From assembly GCA_910890315.1 (NCBI GenBank), contig CAJVGD010000001.1:496001-560000 (forward strand): a stretch of 64,000 nucleotides of DNA, given 5' to 3'. The first letter of the stretch is position 1; every line of letters begins with the position of its first letter. Origin of the DNA: Serendipita indica DSM 11827. Its lineage: Eukaryota; Basidiomycota; Agaricomycetes; Sebacinales; Serendipitaceae. Shown here one piece after another: positions 41,896-56,800 of this stretch. The position numbers were made by a program, and so were the translations under genes. The notes below the pieces were generated by a model. The model searched no databases and was not told the DNA's origin. It was given only the letters and a program-made list of their open reading frames with translations.

Positions 41896-44800
41896 ATGGA
41901 AAACACCAGCAGCGGCACAACGCGCTGGAATGCGCTCTCGCTTCCAATAGCAACTCAGACAGACGCATTGGTAGCACAGTTTCCAGACCTCGAATGGCTC
42001 ACAGCGCTCGAGACAAGTCAGCGACTACACGCACTATCCAAGCTCTTAAAATCACCGAAACACACTCTTGGTGTTGCCAGAATGTTTTCTCCGCTTCTCG
42101 TAGATCTCTGCGCGCGATGGTTGGATGACCAGGAAGAAGACGAGCAAAAATTTACAGTCTTTGGACTCCTCTTGCCCGCCCACGAAGAACTCTATCCGTA
42201 CGTCCCATTTATCTATGACTCTATTGTTTTCTTAATCAACCGTCAGCGTCTTTGCCCGGTTCCTCCAGCGGCCTTCGCTCGCAAATGGCCCACTTGCGTT
42301 TGTGACGCGCGAGAATGCCGCACATATACCAAAATCGACGCTCCATCCTCTATTGCTAGCCTACCACCGCATCATAGAGGCTATTCCGCATATCCATCGC
42401 GATTTTCAATGGCCAGCGACCCATCTGCAGAGTCTCTGCGATCCTCCCCATCCCGAATCCGGAGTCAGGCTACTTGCACTCCGCTGCTTTGCCTTTCATG
42501 TTGGGATGAACGAACCAGCTCGTGTCAAGTGGGAAGAGTCGCTCGTCGGAACTCCAGCAAACGTTACGCCGACGGTGGAAACAGGCTTTGGCGACTCTGT
42601 CAACATATGGACACTCCCTCTACTTGACCATAAAAGAGTCATTGACGAGAGACTAGCTTTGACTGTCACCTTTGACTTGTGCAAGGCTGCTCCGCTTATT
42701 GATGCCACGGCATTATGGTGAGGATCGCGTTCGTGGCTTATTTGGTCGCTCACATTCTACTAGTCCCTATGTCACCACTGTTGGAGGAGTTATCCTCCTC
42801 CGGTCAAACGCGCTGCAGCCGACAACGCCATATCTCAGCTTCAACGCTAATTGGAGCACACTTCACGATGTTGCGAGGCTGCTTCAGCAACGGCAGCCAA
42901 TACTACTTTCTGGCTCATCTTCGAGCGGTAAATCCACCCTCGTCGAGTACCTCTCAAGCTTGTTGAACCATCATTCCTCAACGGCTGTTGTATCCATTCA
43001 CCTTGCGGACACGTCTTTAGACTCAAGATCCCTGCTTGGGTCCTATGTGTCATCTGCAACAACACCAGGCGTCTTCGAGTGGAGGGACGGTGCAATCATC
43101 CAGGCCATGCGAACTGGGCGGGTGCTTGTGCTAGAGAACATCGACCGTGCCAGTAGCGAGGTTCTTGGAATGCTCTGGCCCCTCGTAGAAAGCATGAGCA
43201 TGGCAAAGCCAATCGGGGACCATGCGTCCTTGCAAGTGTTTGGGCGTGAGACTGTACGCGCAACGGAGGGGTTCTCTCTATTCGCTACTAGGACGGTTTC
43301 TCCGTCCCAAAATGGTGAAATTCCGCCAGCAAATTTTCTTGGTTCGCACAAGTGGCGACACGTACAAGTACCCGAGCCCTCTGGAGAGGACCTGGTGGCG
43401 ATTGTTGAAATGTCGTTTCCAAAAATGAGTCCACAACGCGCCAAGGCCCTGGTCGCGGTCTGGGTTAGGCTCAGATCGGTGGAACACGATCTGAATCCAT
43501 CGACTGTTCGCCCCATTGGACTCCGCGACCTTCTTAAATGGAGCAGCAGGATAAATCTTGTGGAGCCTCCTACGGAATCGATGGCTTGGGAGGCAGAGCA
43601 GCAAATCCCATTGAGCGCGCTGTTCAGCAACCCCATCACTCGAGAAGACATCTTCCTGGATGCAATGGACATTTTCTTTGGCGCATACAATGAGAGCAAG
43701 CAACTTTCATCTACATATCTCGACGCGGCTGCCACGTTCTTGGCCGTAGAGCTCTCAATCAGCTCTCATCGACTGCAGTGGCTTCGTTCTGCTCGATGTC
43801 CGCAACTCGAGCTGCTGAAGAATTCGAATGGTGCCACGACTGGGCTTGTACTGGACCGGATCGTTTTGTCCGCTGTGGATCCTTCCTCCCAAATCAATGC
43901 CCAAGCTCTTCGTCCATTTGCTCTTCACCGACCATCTCTCACTCTCTTGCACTCCCTCGCCGCCGCTATTCGCGCCAACGAGCCAGTGCTACTTGTGGGA
44001 GAAACAGGTACAGGAAAGACTACTGCTGTTACACATCTGGCTACTCTTCTAAATCAGTCGTTGGTCTCCTTAAACTTGTCGCAGCAGACAGAGACCTCCG
44101 ACTTGGTGGGAGGGTATAAGCCCCAAGACGCACGTGGCCCAGCGCAGGATCTTCAGAGAAGGTTTACGAGCCTCTTTACCGTCACGTTCAGTCGCGAGAA
44201 GAATGTCAAGTACGAAGAAGCGATTCGTTCCGCCGTTGCGAATGGAAAGTGGAAGCGAGCAGCGGTCCTCTGGAAGGAAGCAGCCGGGAGAGCAAAGGAT
44301 CGTCTTCAATCCAAGATTGACAAAGACACAGCCCAAAGGTTTTTCCTCTTTTTCCCATGAAATTCGCAGTCTTACCCTCTGTTTAGTGGTGGATCAGAAG
44401 AGCCAAGGAAGAGGCGAAAGTTGGATACAGGCGAAAACTTGGAAGCGAAACTTAACAATTGGAGTAAATTTGAGGAGGAAGTCAGCGTTTTCGAGGGCAA
44501 TTCGTTCGTGGAAACGCCAAAGGTGTATTTGCCTTCGTGGAGGGACCTCTCGTGACTGCACTTAAAAGAGGAGATTGGTAAGGTTCACTACAACCTGAAA
44601 AAGATTGCTGAACATGAAATAGGATTCTTCTCGACGAGGTCAATCTTGCAAGCTCAGAGACGCTCGAAGCTATCTCTTCCATCCTCCATAGTCCTCATGC
44701 ATCAATTACTCTGACAGAGCAAGGGTCATTGGTACCTGTAGAGCGACATCCCAATTTTCGCCTCTTTGCGTGCATGAATCCGGCGACAGACGTCGGCAAG

Positions 44801-47800
44801 AAGGATCTTCCTCAACATATTCGAGCATTGATGACGGAACTCTACGTACCACCGCCGGATGCCAACCCCGACGCACTGCTAGCCGTAGTCGAGCAGTACA
44901 TCGGCCACATCTCTATGGCGGACAGAGCTGCCATCATGGATGTCGCCGAGTTTTACACGTTGGCGAGGAAAATGGCTCAAGCAGGAGAGCTGGCAGATGG
45001 GTCCAACCAGAGGCCACACTACAGTATGCGCACGTTGACGAGAGCGTTGACCTTTGCCGTTCATGTGAATACCCTTTTCCCCCTCAGACGAGCACTGTGG
45101 GAAGGGTGCCTAATGTCGTTTTCGACCATTCTGGAGCCAAAGAGTTCCGACGTTTTCAAAGCCCTCGCCCTGAAACACCTCCTGGGGAATGCAAAAAATG
45201 TTCGATCTATACTATCTCAGATACCATCAGCTCCAGCAGATGGCACTGAATACATCTCTGTTGGTCCATTCTGGCTCGAACGAGGGCCCACAGATCCCCT
45301 CCCTATCAACCATTATATTCTCACTCCATCGGTTCAAGCGAAACTCCTCGATCTTGCTAGAATCCTCGTCACTCGCCAATTTCCAGTACTCATCGAAGGA
45401 CCGACCTCTAGCGGGAAGACCAGTGCCATCGAGTATCTTGCAAGACTCACTGGTCATCGGTTTATACGCATTAACAATCACGAACATACCGATATCCAAG
45501 AGTACCTCGGTTCATACGTGACGAACCCCGAAACCGGGCTGCTCACGTATCAAGACGGTCTTCTCGTTCGTGCTGTGCGAAGAGGAGATTGGATTGTCCT
45601 CGACGAGCTCAACCTCGCTCCGAGCGATGTCCTTGAAGCCCTGAACCGCCTATTGGATGATAACCGCGAGCTTGTGATACCTGAAACCGGCGAAGTTGTT
45701 CGACCACACCCACATTTCATGCTCTTCGCCACTCAGAATCCTCCCGGTCTCTACGGCGGTCGGAAGATATTGTCACGAGCGTTCAGGAACCGCTTTCTCG
45801 AGGTCCACTTCCAAGATGTTCCCCAAAACGAATTGGAGCAGATTATCCAGGAACGATGCGGAATTGCCCCATCTTACGCTCACCGCATCGTTGCAGTTTA
45901 CCAAGAGTTGCAAAGGCGGCGTCAAGCTGGTCGCGTATTCGAGACAAAGCACGGCTTTGCAACTCTTCGTGACCTGTTTAGGTGGGCCAATAGAGGCGCC
46001 GGAAGCGTACAAGAGCTGGCGGAAGATGGATATATGCTCATTGCCGAGAAATCGCGGAGAGAGGATGACAAGGCTATCGTCAAGGAGGTCATCGAGTCCG
46101 TCATGAAGGTGTCTATCCACGAGAGCCAGATCTACAACATTCATAATCCAGCAGTCGTCCAGTCACTTGCTTGTCCGCTTCCGTCCGATGGGACGATAGT
46201 TTGGACACAGGCGATGCAACGAATCTTTGTCCTGGCATCGCGTGCACTTCGCCACAAAGAACCTATCCTTCTCGTCGGCGACACTGGGTCCGGGAAGACT
46301 TCTTTCTGCGAAATCTACTCTCAAGCAGCCGGAAAGGCTCTCTATACCGTCAACTGTCACCAAAATACGGAAACGGCAGATCTTCTGGGAGGTCAACGTC
46401 CTATTCGCAATCGCGCCTCGCTCTTAGGCGAGAAAGAGCGATTCGCCAGGTCCTGCCTGGGGTCACTCGAGATAGCAATCGACCCGTCTATGCCTATCGA
46501 GACGCAAGTCCAGATGGCAATATCTACCGAAAACCGTCCTGAGATAAAGGGGAAATTAATCGAGGTTCTCAAGGGATTACAGAGACTGGTTCCGCTGTTT
46601 GAGTGGCAAGATGGACCACTGGTCACTGCGATGCGATCGGCATCAATGTTCCTTTTGGACGAAATTTCGCTTGCAGACGACTCAGTCCTGGAGCGTCTGA
46701 ACAGCGTTTTGGAACCAGAGAGGACGCTCGTTCTTGCAGAGAAGAGCGGATGGGATGGCGAGTCCCTAGAAGTCGTCGCCCATAGCGAGTTTCTACTAGC
46801 AGCGACCATGAATCCTGGAGGAGATCATGGAAAGAAGGAGCTCTCTCCTGCATTGAGGAATCGATTCACCGAGATTTGGGTGCCGCCGATTAGCAACAAG
46901 GATGACAAGGTTGCCATTGTGCAGGCCTCTTGGCATAATGCAGTCTTGACTCCATATAGTGAAAGAGTGGTCGATTTCTTGATAGCAGTTGGTGGCCTTC
47001 TCGAGGACCCTCTGGCGTATGGAATAAGAGATCTCCTCGTAAGTTTCATTTCTTTGCATCTAACCTGTGCCCCCACCTAATTTCACTCTAGGCATGGGTT
47101 CATTTTTCAGACGAAATCTTCAATGCAACGGAACTTTCTGCCAAACAAATTTTTGTGAGTTTGCCCCGCTAGGAGTCACTTGCTCTAACTCTCTCTCGCT
47201 AGCACCATGCTGCACATCTCGTGGCACTAGATGGCCTAGCTGCCATACCACAAACTCAGGGATTTAGCGAAGCGGCCATTGAAAGGCTCAGAGCAGAGGC
47301 CATAAGGATACTGAATGAAATGGTCCCAGACGGCAAGCCTGAACCAGAGATAAGCGTTCATGTCAAGCCAGCTACCATTGCCATTGGGTCATTCTCAATT
47401 CCGCTCGGCCCTTTGGATCCTCCAATGTCGAATTCCAGATACATGCTCCCACAACGCTCAGCAATATCCATCGTGTTGTGAGGGCTTTGCAGCTAAAAAA
47501 GGCCATCTTGCTTGAAGGGAGCCCTGGGGTTGGGAAAACGAGTTTGGTCGCTGCTCTCGCGGCAATCTCTCGCCAGCGCCTATGTCGTATTAATCTGTCT
47601 GATCAGACTGACATTATCGACCTTTTTGGGTCTGATCTCCCTGTTGAAGGGGGTCAACCAGGAGAATTTGCATGGAGAAACGCCGCCTTCCTTACTGCAT
47701 TGCAGAACGGAGACTGGGTGCTCTTGGACGAAATGAACTTGGCTCCCCAATCGGTTTTGGAAGGTCTCAATGCTGTATTAGACCATCGAGGCTCTATCTT

Positions 47801-50800
47801 CGTCCCCGAGTTGGGTCGTACGTTCACCAAACACCCAGCATTCAGGCTTTTCGCAGCCCAAAATCCGGTCCAGCAAGGAGGTGGCAGAAAAGGACTCCCA
47901 AAATCATTCGTCAATCGGTTCACCAAGGTTTTTGTTGACTCACTGTCGACCGACGACCTCCTGAAGATCGCTCAAACCGTGAAAGGAAATTATCCAGAGG
48001 AGACGCTGAAACGGATGATTGCACTCACCCAGCACATCCACATGGAAACCACTGTCACCAAATCTCTCGGCCGAAAAGGATCGCCTTGGGAGTTCAACCT
48101 ACGCGATCTCATACGCTGGTTAGAACTTACAGACCATCCCACGAATTTGGAGGCTCGTTCAGGACATCCTGTGGATTTTGTTGGAGAAATCTTCGCCCAG
48201 CGGTTTCGGGAACCAGCCGAGCGCAGGAAGATATACGAAGCCGCAGTTGATCTCCTGCAGCCGACGTCTTCAGGAGTTGAAAGTGCCCACTTCTTCCCCA
48301 CGACGTACTATATCCAATTCGGTCATTCGCTGATCCGTCGAAAGGCTTCATGGCGCGAGTCCACATGGGTTGCCCCTGTCCTTCGTGATCATCTCTCTTC
48401 TTTCGAAGTCATTACACGCTGCATCGATCAAGGCTGGCTGGTCATACTCGTTGGAGGCCCGGGTTCCGGCAAGACGACAATTCTGCGACAACTTGGCTCG
48501 TTTTATGGAGAAAAGGCGGTGAAATTCTCTGCAAGTTCTGCTACTGACACTTCTGATCTTTTAGGTGGCTTTGAACAAGACGACGGACAACTCGGCCAGA
48601 GGCAGGCCATTAAAACGATTCGCGCATTCATGGACAGTCTCTCACAATCAAATCCGTTCGTTGCGCCCGATATCGGAGAATGGCTCTCTGATTCCCGCGT
48701 GGATGTTGTAAAACTGCGACAGGTTTGCCAGCTTCTACCGGAGGACCAGAGATCCGCTGTCGAGGATGACATTTTAACCATAGAGACTGCACGACTCACT
48801 CATCGATTTGTCTGGGTAGATGGTCCGCTCGTTCATGCACTCAAGGAGGGCTTATGGTTCATCCTTGACAACGCTAACCTTTGCAGTCCATCCGTTCTTG
48901 ATCGACTGAACTCTTTGTGCGAGCAAGGAGGTCAGCTCATACTAACTGAGCGTGGTCTTATCAATGGGGCGATCGAGACTATACAACCTCATCCCAACTT
49001 TCGGCTCTTTATGACGATGGATCCATTGAACGGAGAGCTCTCACGCGCTATGCGAAATCGAGGAGTCGAAGTCTATGTTGATGCACCCAAAACGCCTCAA
49101 GACTTGATCGAAATTGACCTGTTTAGACGTACACCGCTAGCAACGAATTCAGTAACCGGCCATGTGGAAGGGCGACAGACTATGCTCATGAGCCACCTCT
49201 CCTTAAGCTCCCTCCAGCGTCTCTTGAGGATGGCACGTTTAGTGGAACACGCTGCGCCCATCCAACAGAATTTATTCGTCTCCCAGCTACTTTCGACAGC
49301 GGAAATCAGCTTCTTGTCTCATCTTCAGCACCAATTCGCCCTAGACACGCAAGGAGCTCTTGTTGGTACGACAGCGGACGATATGCCGCAAATTGGTCTC
49401 CCCGCATCGTTTCTTCAGTCTCAGGTCAGGGACCAAACTATTCTCATACATTGTTAACGTCTTCATTAGCCCGAGGAAATTATGCTGAATCCCAATCTAC
49501 TTGCTAGAATCAGATCCGTTGGGTTGGACGTGCGCGTTGCATGGAATACATGCCGACGACGGATTTACTCATTAATCAACGCCATCGGAAAGTCGTCGCG
49601 TACTGAGGGCCACAATCCACTGCATCAGTCTATATTCAATATCTCCGAAGCTCAGTTCAGCGGACGTTTGATTGGGGGCAGCGTTGCCGAGGAAGTCAAG
49701 GCAGTCTATCCAGTACTCTACTCTGTGCGACAGTTTTTAGAGAGCTTAATGGGTTCGCCTGTTCCCGTCATTGTCAGTTTTGCATATGTGCGTACCTATC
49801 TCTCTGTCGCTCATGCTCAAATATAGGATATTTCTATCTGCTACACCCTAGCCGAGCTATGGTACTACGGCTTTGAGATTGCGCAGCAAAATCGTCTTGA
49901 CTATTCTTCGTGGATATCGATTCTCTGCGAGATGCGAGATGCAATAGGCTCGATTTCCGATCGACATCTTCGCGAGACGCTCCGCGATGCACTTGAAAGC
50001 ATACGACTGAAGAGTGGGTTTGAAATGAAGAGTATATGGATGCTGCATAGAGATCACCAGGCGGGTCGGCAACGTGCAAGCCTTGCCTTAGTGCAGCTGA
50101 ACCAGACAAGCAGAGATAGTGGTAGATACACGCCATCACTCATTCACCTCGTTAACGCTCTAACAGGTAGGCTCTTTGGGCGGCTAGTTGATATTGCGGC
50201 ACTCCAGTGGTTGAATGAGAACTCTCAGGATGAGACAGTGACGCCGTTGTTGGGGGAGAAAACGGTCAGTTCTGGGGCCAGTATTTACATATCCTGACTT
50301 TCCCCAAGGGTTTACAGGATGAATCAAGCGGCTGGGTTGCGGTACAACTCCTCAATCTTCATCTCACCATGCTCGGTGGTTTCATATCGACGGTATGGCT
50401 GTTCCCGATAACGTTCCCCACTCACTCTTCAAAGGCATCAATTGAATCTCAATTGCTTGGTGTACTGTGTCAGCTGGCTATGGCTACACCTGGGTATCCA
50501 ATGGGGGGAATTATTACCCTAAGCTCTGCGAAGTGGGCAGAAAAGCTAAAACTTGGTCCGTCCATTCCTCCCACACGAACGCGAGCTCACGCTTGTTAGA
50601 CCACCGTCGCTGGGCATCATTCTCATTTGGTGATTGGACAACTGGAACGCTCGCCGGGGAGGGTGAGGGCAAGGTACTTTACCTAAGCAAGTTGCCAAAG
50701 GGCTCTAAGACTCACACATCCACTTAGCCGGGTAAACTAATGGGCCGTTATGCAAAGTTAATGGCAGTTGCTCGTCTTTGGTGAGTAGGCCGTCTACTAG

Positions 50801-53800
50801 GTGAAAGACCAGGCCTGATACGTCATTCTCAAAGTGCCGGGGGTCGAATCCCCATGAAGTATAGCAAATTCCATGAGGCAATGCTGCAGAATTCGCTCCT
50901 CGCCTCGGTTCTGGAGCTTCAGATGCCTCTCAAAAGTCATGCGGATGATCTTATTAGCATCCTGCGCAATGATATGGAAGTGGTATGTCTATTCGTGATA
51001 TATGATAATGGCTAATGGATTAAAGCTTCACACGGCTTTAATAAAGGGTTCGGGAGGGCCAATCGTCAAGTACCACGATCTCGCCTCCTTGATGACTTCG
51101 CTCAATCAAGAAGCCAGAGAGGACTCGATAATAAAAGAGCTCTTTCATATCCTTGGAGTCGCAATGACAGCGATCCAAGACGCATCCAATGACCAGGCTC
51201 GTGTGTCAGCCGTTGCGGAATGCTACTCCTATCTTGCAATTCTTGTTTTGCGCCTCTACGTTCCCAATATTCCATTAGATCCACAGGCCAGCTCTATAAC
51301 CAAACGTCTCCACCTAGTCCTCACCCAGCGCGGACTAGACTCAGAGCTCCAATTGCACCAGGAGGCCGAACGGATTTTAACGGGAAACGAGTCCAACCCT
51401 TATATCGAACTTCTCAAGGAGCAATTGAATGGCGTCACCAGTCGCCTAAACGAAACGACCTCACCACAGGAGTCTATACCGAGGAGTTTGGACGAACTCA
51501 CTGCACTATGCACGGAACTCTCACGGTTCCATGATACCATCATACAGCCGACTAAGTTCAAAGCTCTCATCGAGGGCTTGAAAAATCGTGATACGATGGC
51601 TCAACAAAGGGAGGAGATCGACCAGGATTCCTGGAGGCAATTTACAGAAAGGGTCGAAGCCAAATACCCAGAGTTTGGAGATATTGTGTATCCAGTACTC
51701 ATGTGGGTGAACCGGCTACGTTTCGGAGTAAACCTCCTGCACGTCAGCAGCGGCCACTCGCCAACAGACTACTTGCGTCTTGTCGGTGACTTCGCTCATA
51801 CGACAACGAGCTTTCCAGCGCTTTCTGGGGCAAGTCGGATAGCGTCTGGTGGATTGCAAGTGCCTCCCCATGTCGTCCCCCATGACTGGTCCGTCCTACG
51901 TATCAATGCGTCTCTTTTATTAGTGGCCTCCGGCGAGCCAATCGAGATCCATCGCGCCCTCATTGCATCCTCGTTCCAGCAATTATTTGGACTTTGGCAG
52001 GAGGAGAAGCGAAAGGCGGATGAAGAGGAAGGTCAACAGTCCTCGCTGTACAAGCAGAGGAAAAGCACATTCGTCCAGCTTTCCGAGGAAGAACAGGAAG
52101 CTCAAGAGTTCAAGCAACTCTTCCCGGAGTTTGAGGACGTGATGAGCGACCCTCAACCAGCACTATTCACCAAAGACCCCCGAGTGGACACGAAATCAAC
52201 CTATCAACTCTTTATGGCGGTCAACTCTCCAGATCCCTCCAATATGCAGATCCCCGATGCCGAGCTTTTTAGTACGCGAAACTTGGCCCGTTGGCTTCGC
52301 AGCGCGCGATTGGAAGGCGATTTCACCGCAGACACCAGTGTTGTCTATCGCATTCGCACCGCATCGCATCGCCTCCAATGTCTACATCAAGAACGCGGCC
52401 CAGACGCTGGATACAACTTTTATCATGACAGCAATGTCACCGAGATTACCCGCGCCCTCAAGATTGTGTCAGCACTCCAAGACCGGCTCTTAGAACTCAT
52501 CGGTGTTTGGCCGGATCAGATGGTTCTTAAGCATATCAAAGAACGCTGCGAGGCAATCACAGACCTTGACATCGAGTCAAGTGTTGCAAGAGTACTCTCC
52601 GCCTTGGAACAGCTCCTCCTACATACCGAAGACTGGCAGAAATATGCAGACAGAGAGAATAGCCTAGCCATTCACCAGGAGGCTCTGAGTAATCTCATTG
52701 TGGAGTGGCGCCGCTCCGAGCTTGCATGCTGGGCTCATCTATTGGATCACCAGGCCACCGAATTTGCGCAAGACTTGGAGGAGTGGTGGTTTAGACTTTA
52801 TGAGAATTTTGTTTACGCCTCGAAGATGGAGAGGATGGATGGGGCGGGCGAAGACGCGTATCTCGACCAGCTACTCCCTCTCCTGGAGAGTTTTGTAACC
52901 TCCTCGCCAGCAGGGCAGTATGCGAGCCGACTTGAACTGCTGAAGGCCTTCGTCAACTATATCCGGGAAATAGTTGCGCAGAACTCGTCACTCTCAGTGC
53001 GAGTTGCGCATCTATTGAACTCGGTCGTGCAATTTTACTCAAGTTTTCGATCGAAGGTATCCACTAGCATTCAGTCGCAGCGAGAGAGTATCGACAAGGA
53101 GATCAAGGGATTCATCAAACTGGCGAGTTGGAAAGACATCAATGTTCTTGCTCTCAAAGCAAGTGCGCAGAGGACGCATCATCAGCTTCACAAGTCGATT
53201 CGAAAGTTTAGGGAGGTTCTTCGCACACCAGTCAGCCTACTTCTTTCGCAACCATCCACTCTAGAAACTCGGGAGGCTTTAAACATAGAAAGTTCTTTCA
53301 ACTACCCCACTCCCCTCCCAAAAACCTCGCTCCCTCAAGTGCCGTCCGCGGTGGGTGCCCTCAGGAACATCGAGAATACTCTTGGGCTGTATCAAGACAT
53401 CCTCAACTCGAGTTTTTCTAGCCCGGAACAGCCGTTAGTCGAGGATTTCGCCTCGAGTATTGTAGAGGCAGTCGCGGAGCTTCAATCCGCTGTTGCTCCA
53501 GCTGATGCCGACAAAAAGAGAGGCTGGCTCAAGAACCTTCAGAACCGGAAGCGAAAAGGGCTCGCAGATCTTCTCAAGGCGTGCAAGGCCGCCGGTCTTT
53601 CGTCACAGCCCAGACATGATATTACCGGACAGCAGCTCAATCGTAGGTGGCTGTTCGAACAACGAGTCCCTGTTGAAATCCCATCAACATCTGCACAAAA
53701 GATGGACACATATTTCGATAAAGTCATTGCTGCACTACCCAAGCTCCATTCATCGCTGTCATCGCACTCCAGCGAAGTGTCGACCAAAGATCTCTCTAAA

Positions 53801-56800
53801 CTTCTCCATTTCTCCCAATCGCTCCTCTATTTCGCGATACAGAGTCGTTCATGGTAAGTATTCAACCCCTTAAGTGGCCTCTGACTTACAAAGCGTAGGG
53901 TGCTAGAATGTCAAACTATATCGTCTAGGCTTGCCTCAGTCGTTCACATTCTCGAAGCCAATGGAGCATGCCAGTTGTCCGACGCTGGAAATCACGCCCT
54001 GCACCGTCTTTCGGTGTATGCTTCCGTCCTCGCTTACGCCACTCAATCTACGCAAAATATCAGAGACGTGGCACTCGAGATTCAGAACCTACCTTACGGA
54101 TTCCTTCCATTTAACTTTACCGTACTCAAGGAACTCGAAGAACGTCTCTCCCAAATGAGTACGCTCAAAGTTCGGATAGAAGAGCTGCGCATGCGCTCCA
54201 AACAAGGACATATCATCCTACTCTTCTCAGGTAATATCTTTGCCGCGTATGGTGAATCACATTGATTTCAGAGTAGATGAAAATAATCTTCTCGACATCG
54301 CAAAAGCGTCTCTTTGCGATCTCTGCAAAGTCCTTAAGAGCTGGTGCGAAGAAGATCCACGAGCTCAACATCTTTGCGGATTAGTGGTCGCGACCTTGGA
54401 AGAAAGAATTGACCTGTTGCCAAGTTACGCACCCTATGCATTTGAAGAGAAGCAGATAGACGAGAACCCTCTCAACGTTCTCCTTGTTATCGCTCAGCGA
54501 TTGAAAGGGTTCTCGGCTGGGGTACCAGGAGAGGATTTCGTCAAACAAGGGGCTACCAGATATCGCACCTTGAATACCATCTTTGACGCAGTTCGTGTTG
54601 CCCAAGAGGTTGATGCGTTTTTCTTGTGTCTTCCCCAGTCATCTTCTGCGACTTTATACATGCAGCGACTACACCCGTTTCTCGCCACTTATCAGCGTTC
54701 CTTGGATAGCTACTTCAAACAACTTGTGCTCTGGACGAAATCACTCTTCAAACTTTGTTCAATTCTTTTGAACCTCGCCCAAGATCTTGCCGACCGAGGC
54801 TTTTGCCAACCGCAGGATGCTCCCCCCGATTCTCGAACAGACACCGGCCAGAAAATGGAGGGTACAGGTGTCGGAGAGGGAAGTGGTGACAAAGACGTGA
54901 CGAATGAGATCGAGGACGACTCGCAGATGGAAGGACTCCAGGGGGCTGAGGAGGAGAAACAGCAAATGACCGAAAGCAAGGAAGAAGGAAGAGAGATGGC
55001 CAACGACTTTGAAGGAGATTTAGAGGATGTAGCCCAAGATGAGAATGACGGCGAGGACGACAATTCCGATTCGGACGCTTCAGAAGTCGAGGAAAGGGCC
55101 GAGAATCTGGACCCTGCAGATCCCGGGGCTGTCGACGAGAAATTGTGGGAAGGAAAGGCGGACAAAGGGGATCGGAAGGAGGATCAAACTACAGATCAGC
55201 CTTCGAAAGAGGTGCCTGGGGAGTCCGAAGTTGGGGCAAAGAGAGACGATAGCAATAAGCGGAGCCAGCAGGATCCAAAAATGGAAGATGCACCGCCAGA
55301 CACCGAGGAGGTGCCGTAGGAGAGGAGGATGAAGAGGGTGAAGATGCCCCAGATACCACCAATATGCCCAATGATGCAGGTGCTCCAATGGAGGATTTAC
55401 CACAAGATGGTGAAGCGCTCGAATTGCCGGACGACCTTGATATGGGCGAAAAAGGAGAGGTTAATGAGGAGGAGCAAGGCAGCGGAGACATGGACGAGCT
55501 CAGTGAAATGGCGGACGACAACAACGAGAAGCAACGAGATGATGACGAACACGACATGGAATACCAAGAGCAACTAGAGGCTACAGAAGACGAGCCAGGC
55601 ACCCTGCCAGAAGAGAATAGAGATGCCATTGCGCAGCCGGATGAAGTAGAGGGAAGCGGACAGCAGGATACTCGGGGCGGCGGTACTTCTATGCTCGAAC
55701 TCGGGACTGAAGCAAACGCGGACAGAGACATGGATGAGGAAATGCACGACGCGAATGAAGCTCTAAATACAGACCAGTATGCATCGCCTCCCTTTCTCTC
55801 GCGAGTCACTTCTGACCAACTTCTAGACAACCCGAGGGCAATAGTGGCATGGGCAACAATGCAGAGACAGAAGCCACTGCCACAGGAGAAGCCCCAGTTG
55901 AATCGAGACAATCGAGCGGAAATCAAGAGGTGTCGATGTCTGACCAAGTACAAACAACACCACGATCCGTCGCAGAAGCTCTGTCTCAAGTCCGCCGCAA
56001 CTATCAGGAGATTTTAGAGAGACTCTCTCAAGCGAATCACCTACCAGCAGACAAGACAGAGTTTCAATCTGTGGAGCATGCTGTTGAAGAAGACGAGAAT
56101 ACTCAACTAGCACTTGGTACCGCCGAAGATGAAATCGCTCGTCTGCGTGATCTCAATCTCATCGATGAGACTACCGAGAAGCTTGATCAAGAGGATACAG
56201 ACTTGGTCGATTTGGAAGATGAAGGTTCCCACCACCAACTCACGCCGAAGCAAACTCCAAAGCCTCTATCCAGCTCCGCCCAGAAGGAAGGCAGTGGCGA
56301 AAGGTCCGAAGAAGCCCTCGTTGGAGACGAGATTCGTCGTCAATTTGGAACTCAAAATGGCCGGGCAGAGCTTCCATCTTCGGAACGCCAACCTTTGACA
56401 AGCGATGATGTCGAGTCAAGGTTGGTGGCCTGGCAAAATGATCCAGAGTGCACTGAGAGCGCGGAGACAATGTGGCGTCTGTATTCTTCGCTTACCCACG
56501 ACCTCGCCTGGGGCCTCTGTGAACAACTCCGACTGACCCTCGAGCCGACAAAGGCCACACGACTGCGCGGAGATTACCGGACGGGAAAGCGCCTGAACAT
56601 GAAGAAGATTATTCCCTACATTGCGAGCGAGTATACAAAGGACAAGATCTGGCTCCGTCGTACACGCCCAAGCCAACGCGAATACCAGATCCTTCTGGCA
56701 CTCGACGACTCACGGTCCATGTCCGAGTCGCACTCGGAGCACCTGTCGTTCGAGACGTTGGCCCTGGTGTCCAAAGCGCTCACAAGGCTCGAGGCCGGAG

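Noticed and set aside
43043-43735. Antisense 230-codon open frame
   Set aside because: Shadow of the MDN1 AAA2 coding sequence on the opposite strand; no family pattern, no splice logic.
50779-50873. tRNA-like stem GGGGGTCGAATCCCC resembling a Pol III B box
   Set aside because: It lies in a 95-nt MDN1 intron with normal splice sites; no matching acceptor stem or A box could be paired, so no tRNA is called.
54900-55800. Long acidic repeat-like region considered as tandem repeat
   Set aside because: Compositional Asp/Glu richness is a known feature of midasin proteins; no exact repeat unit.
55780-55840. Second frame break in MDN1 suspected
   Set aside because: A 53-nt intron with GTATGC donor and CTAG acceptor restores the frame (DQ-QPEGN), so no missing base is needed.
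55189-55989. Antisense Ser-rich 266-codon frame
   Set aside because: Mirror of the Asp/Glu-rich MDN1 segment (GAG/GAT codons read as Ser/Leu on the other strand).
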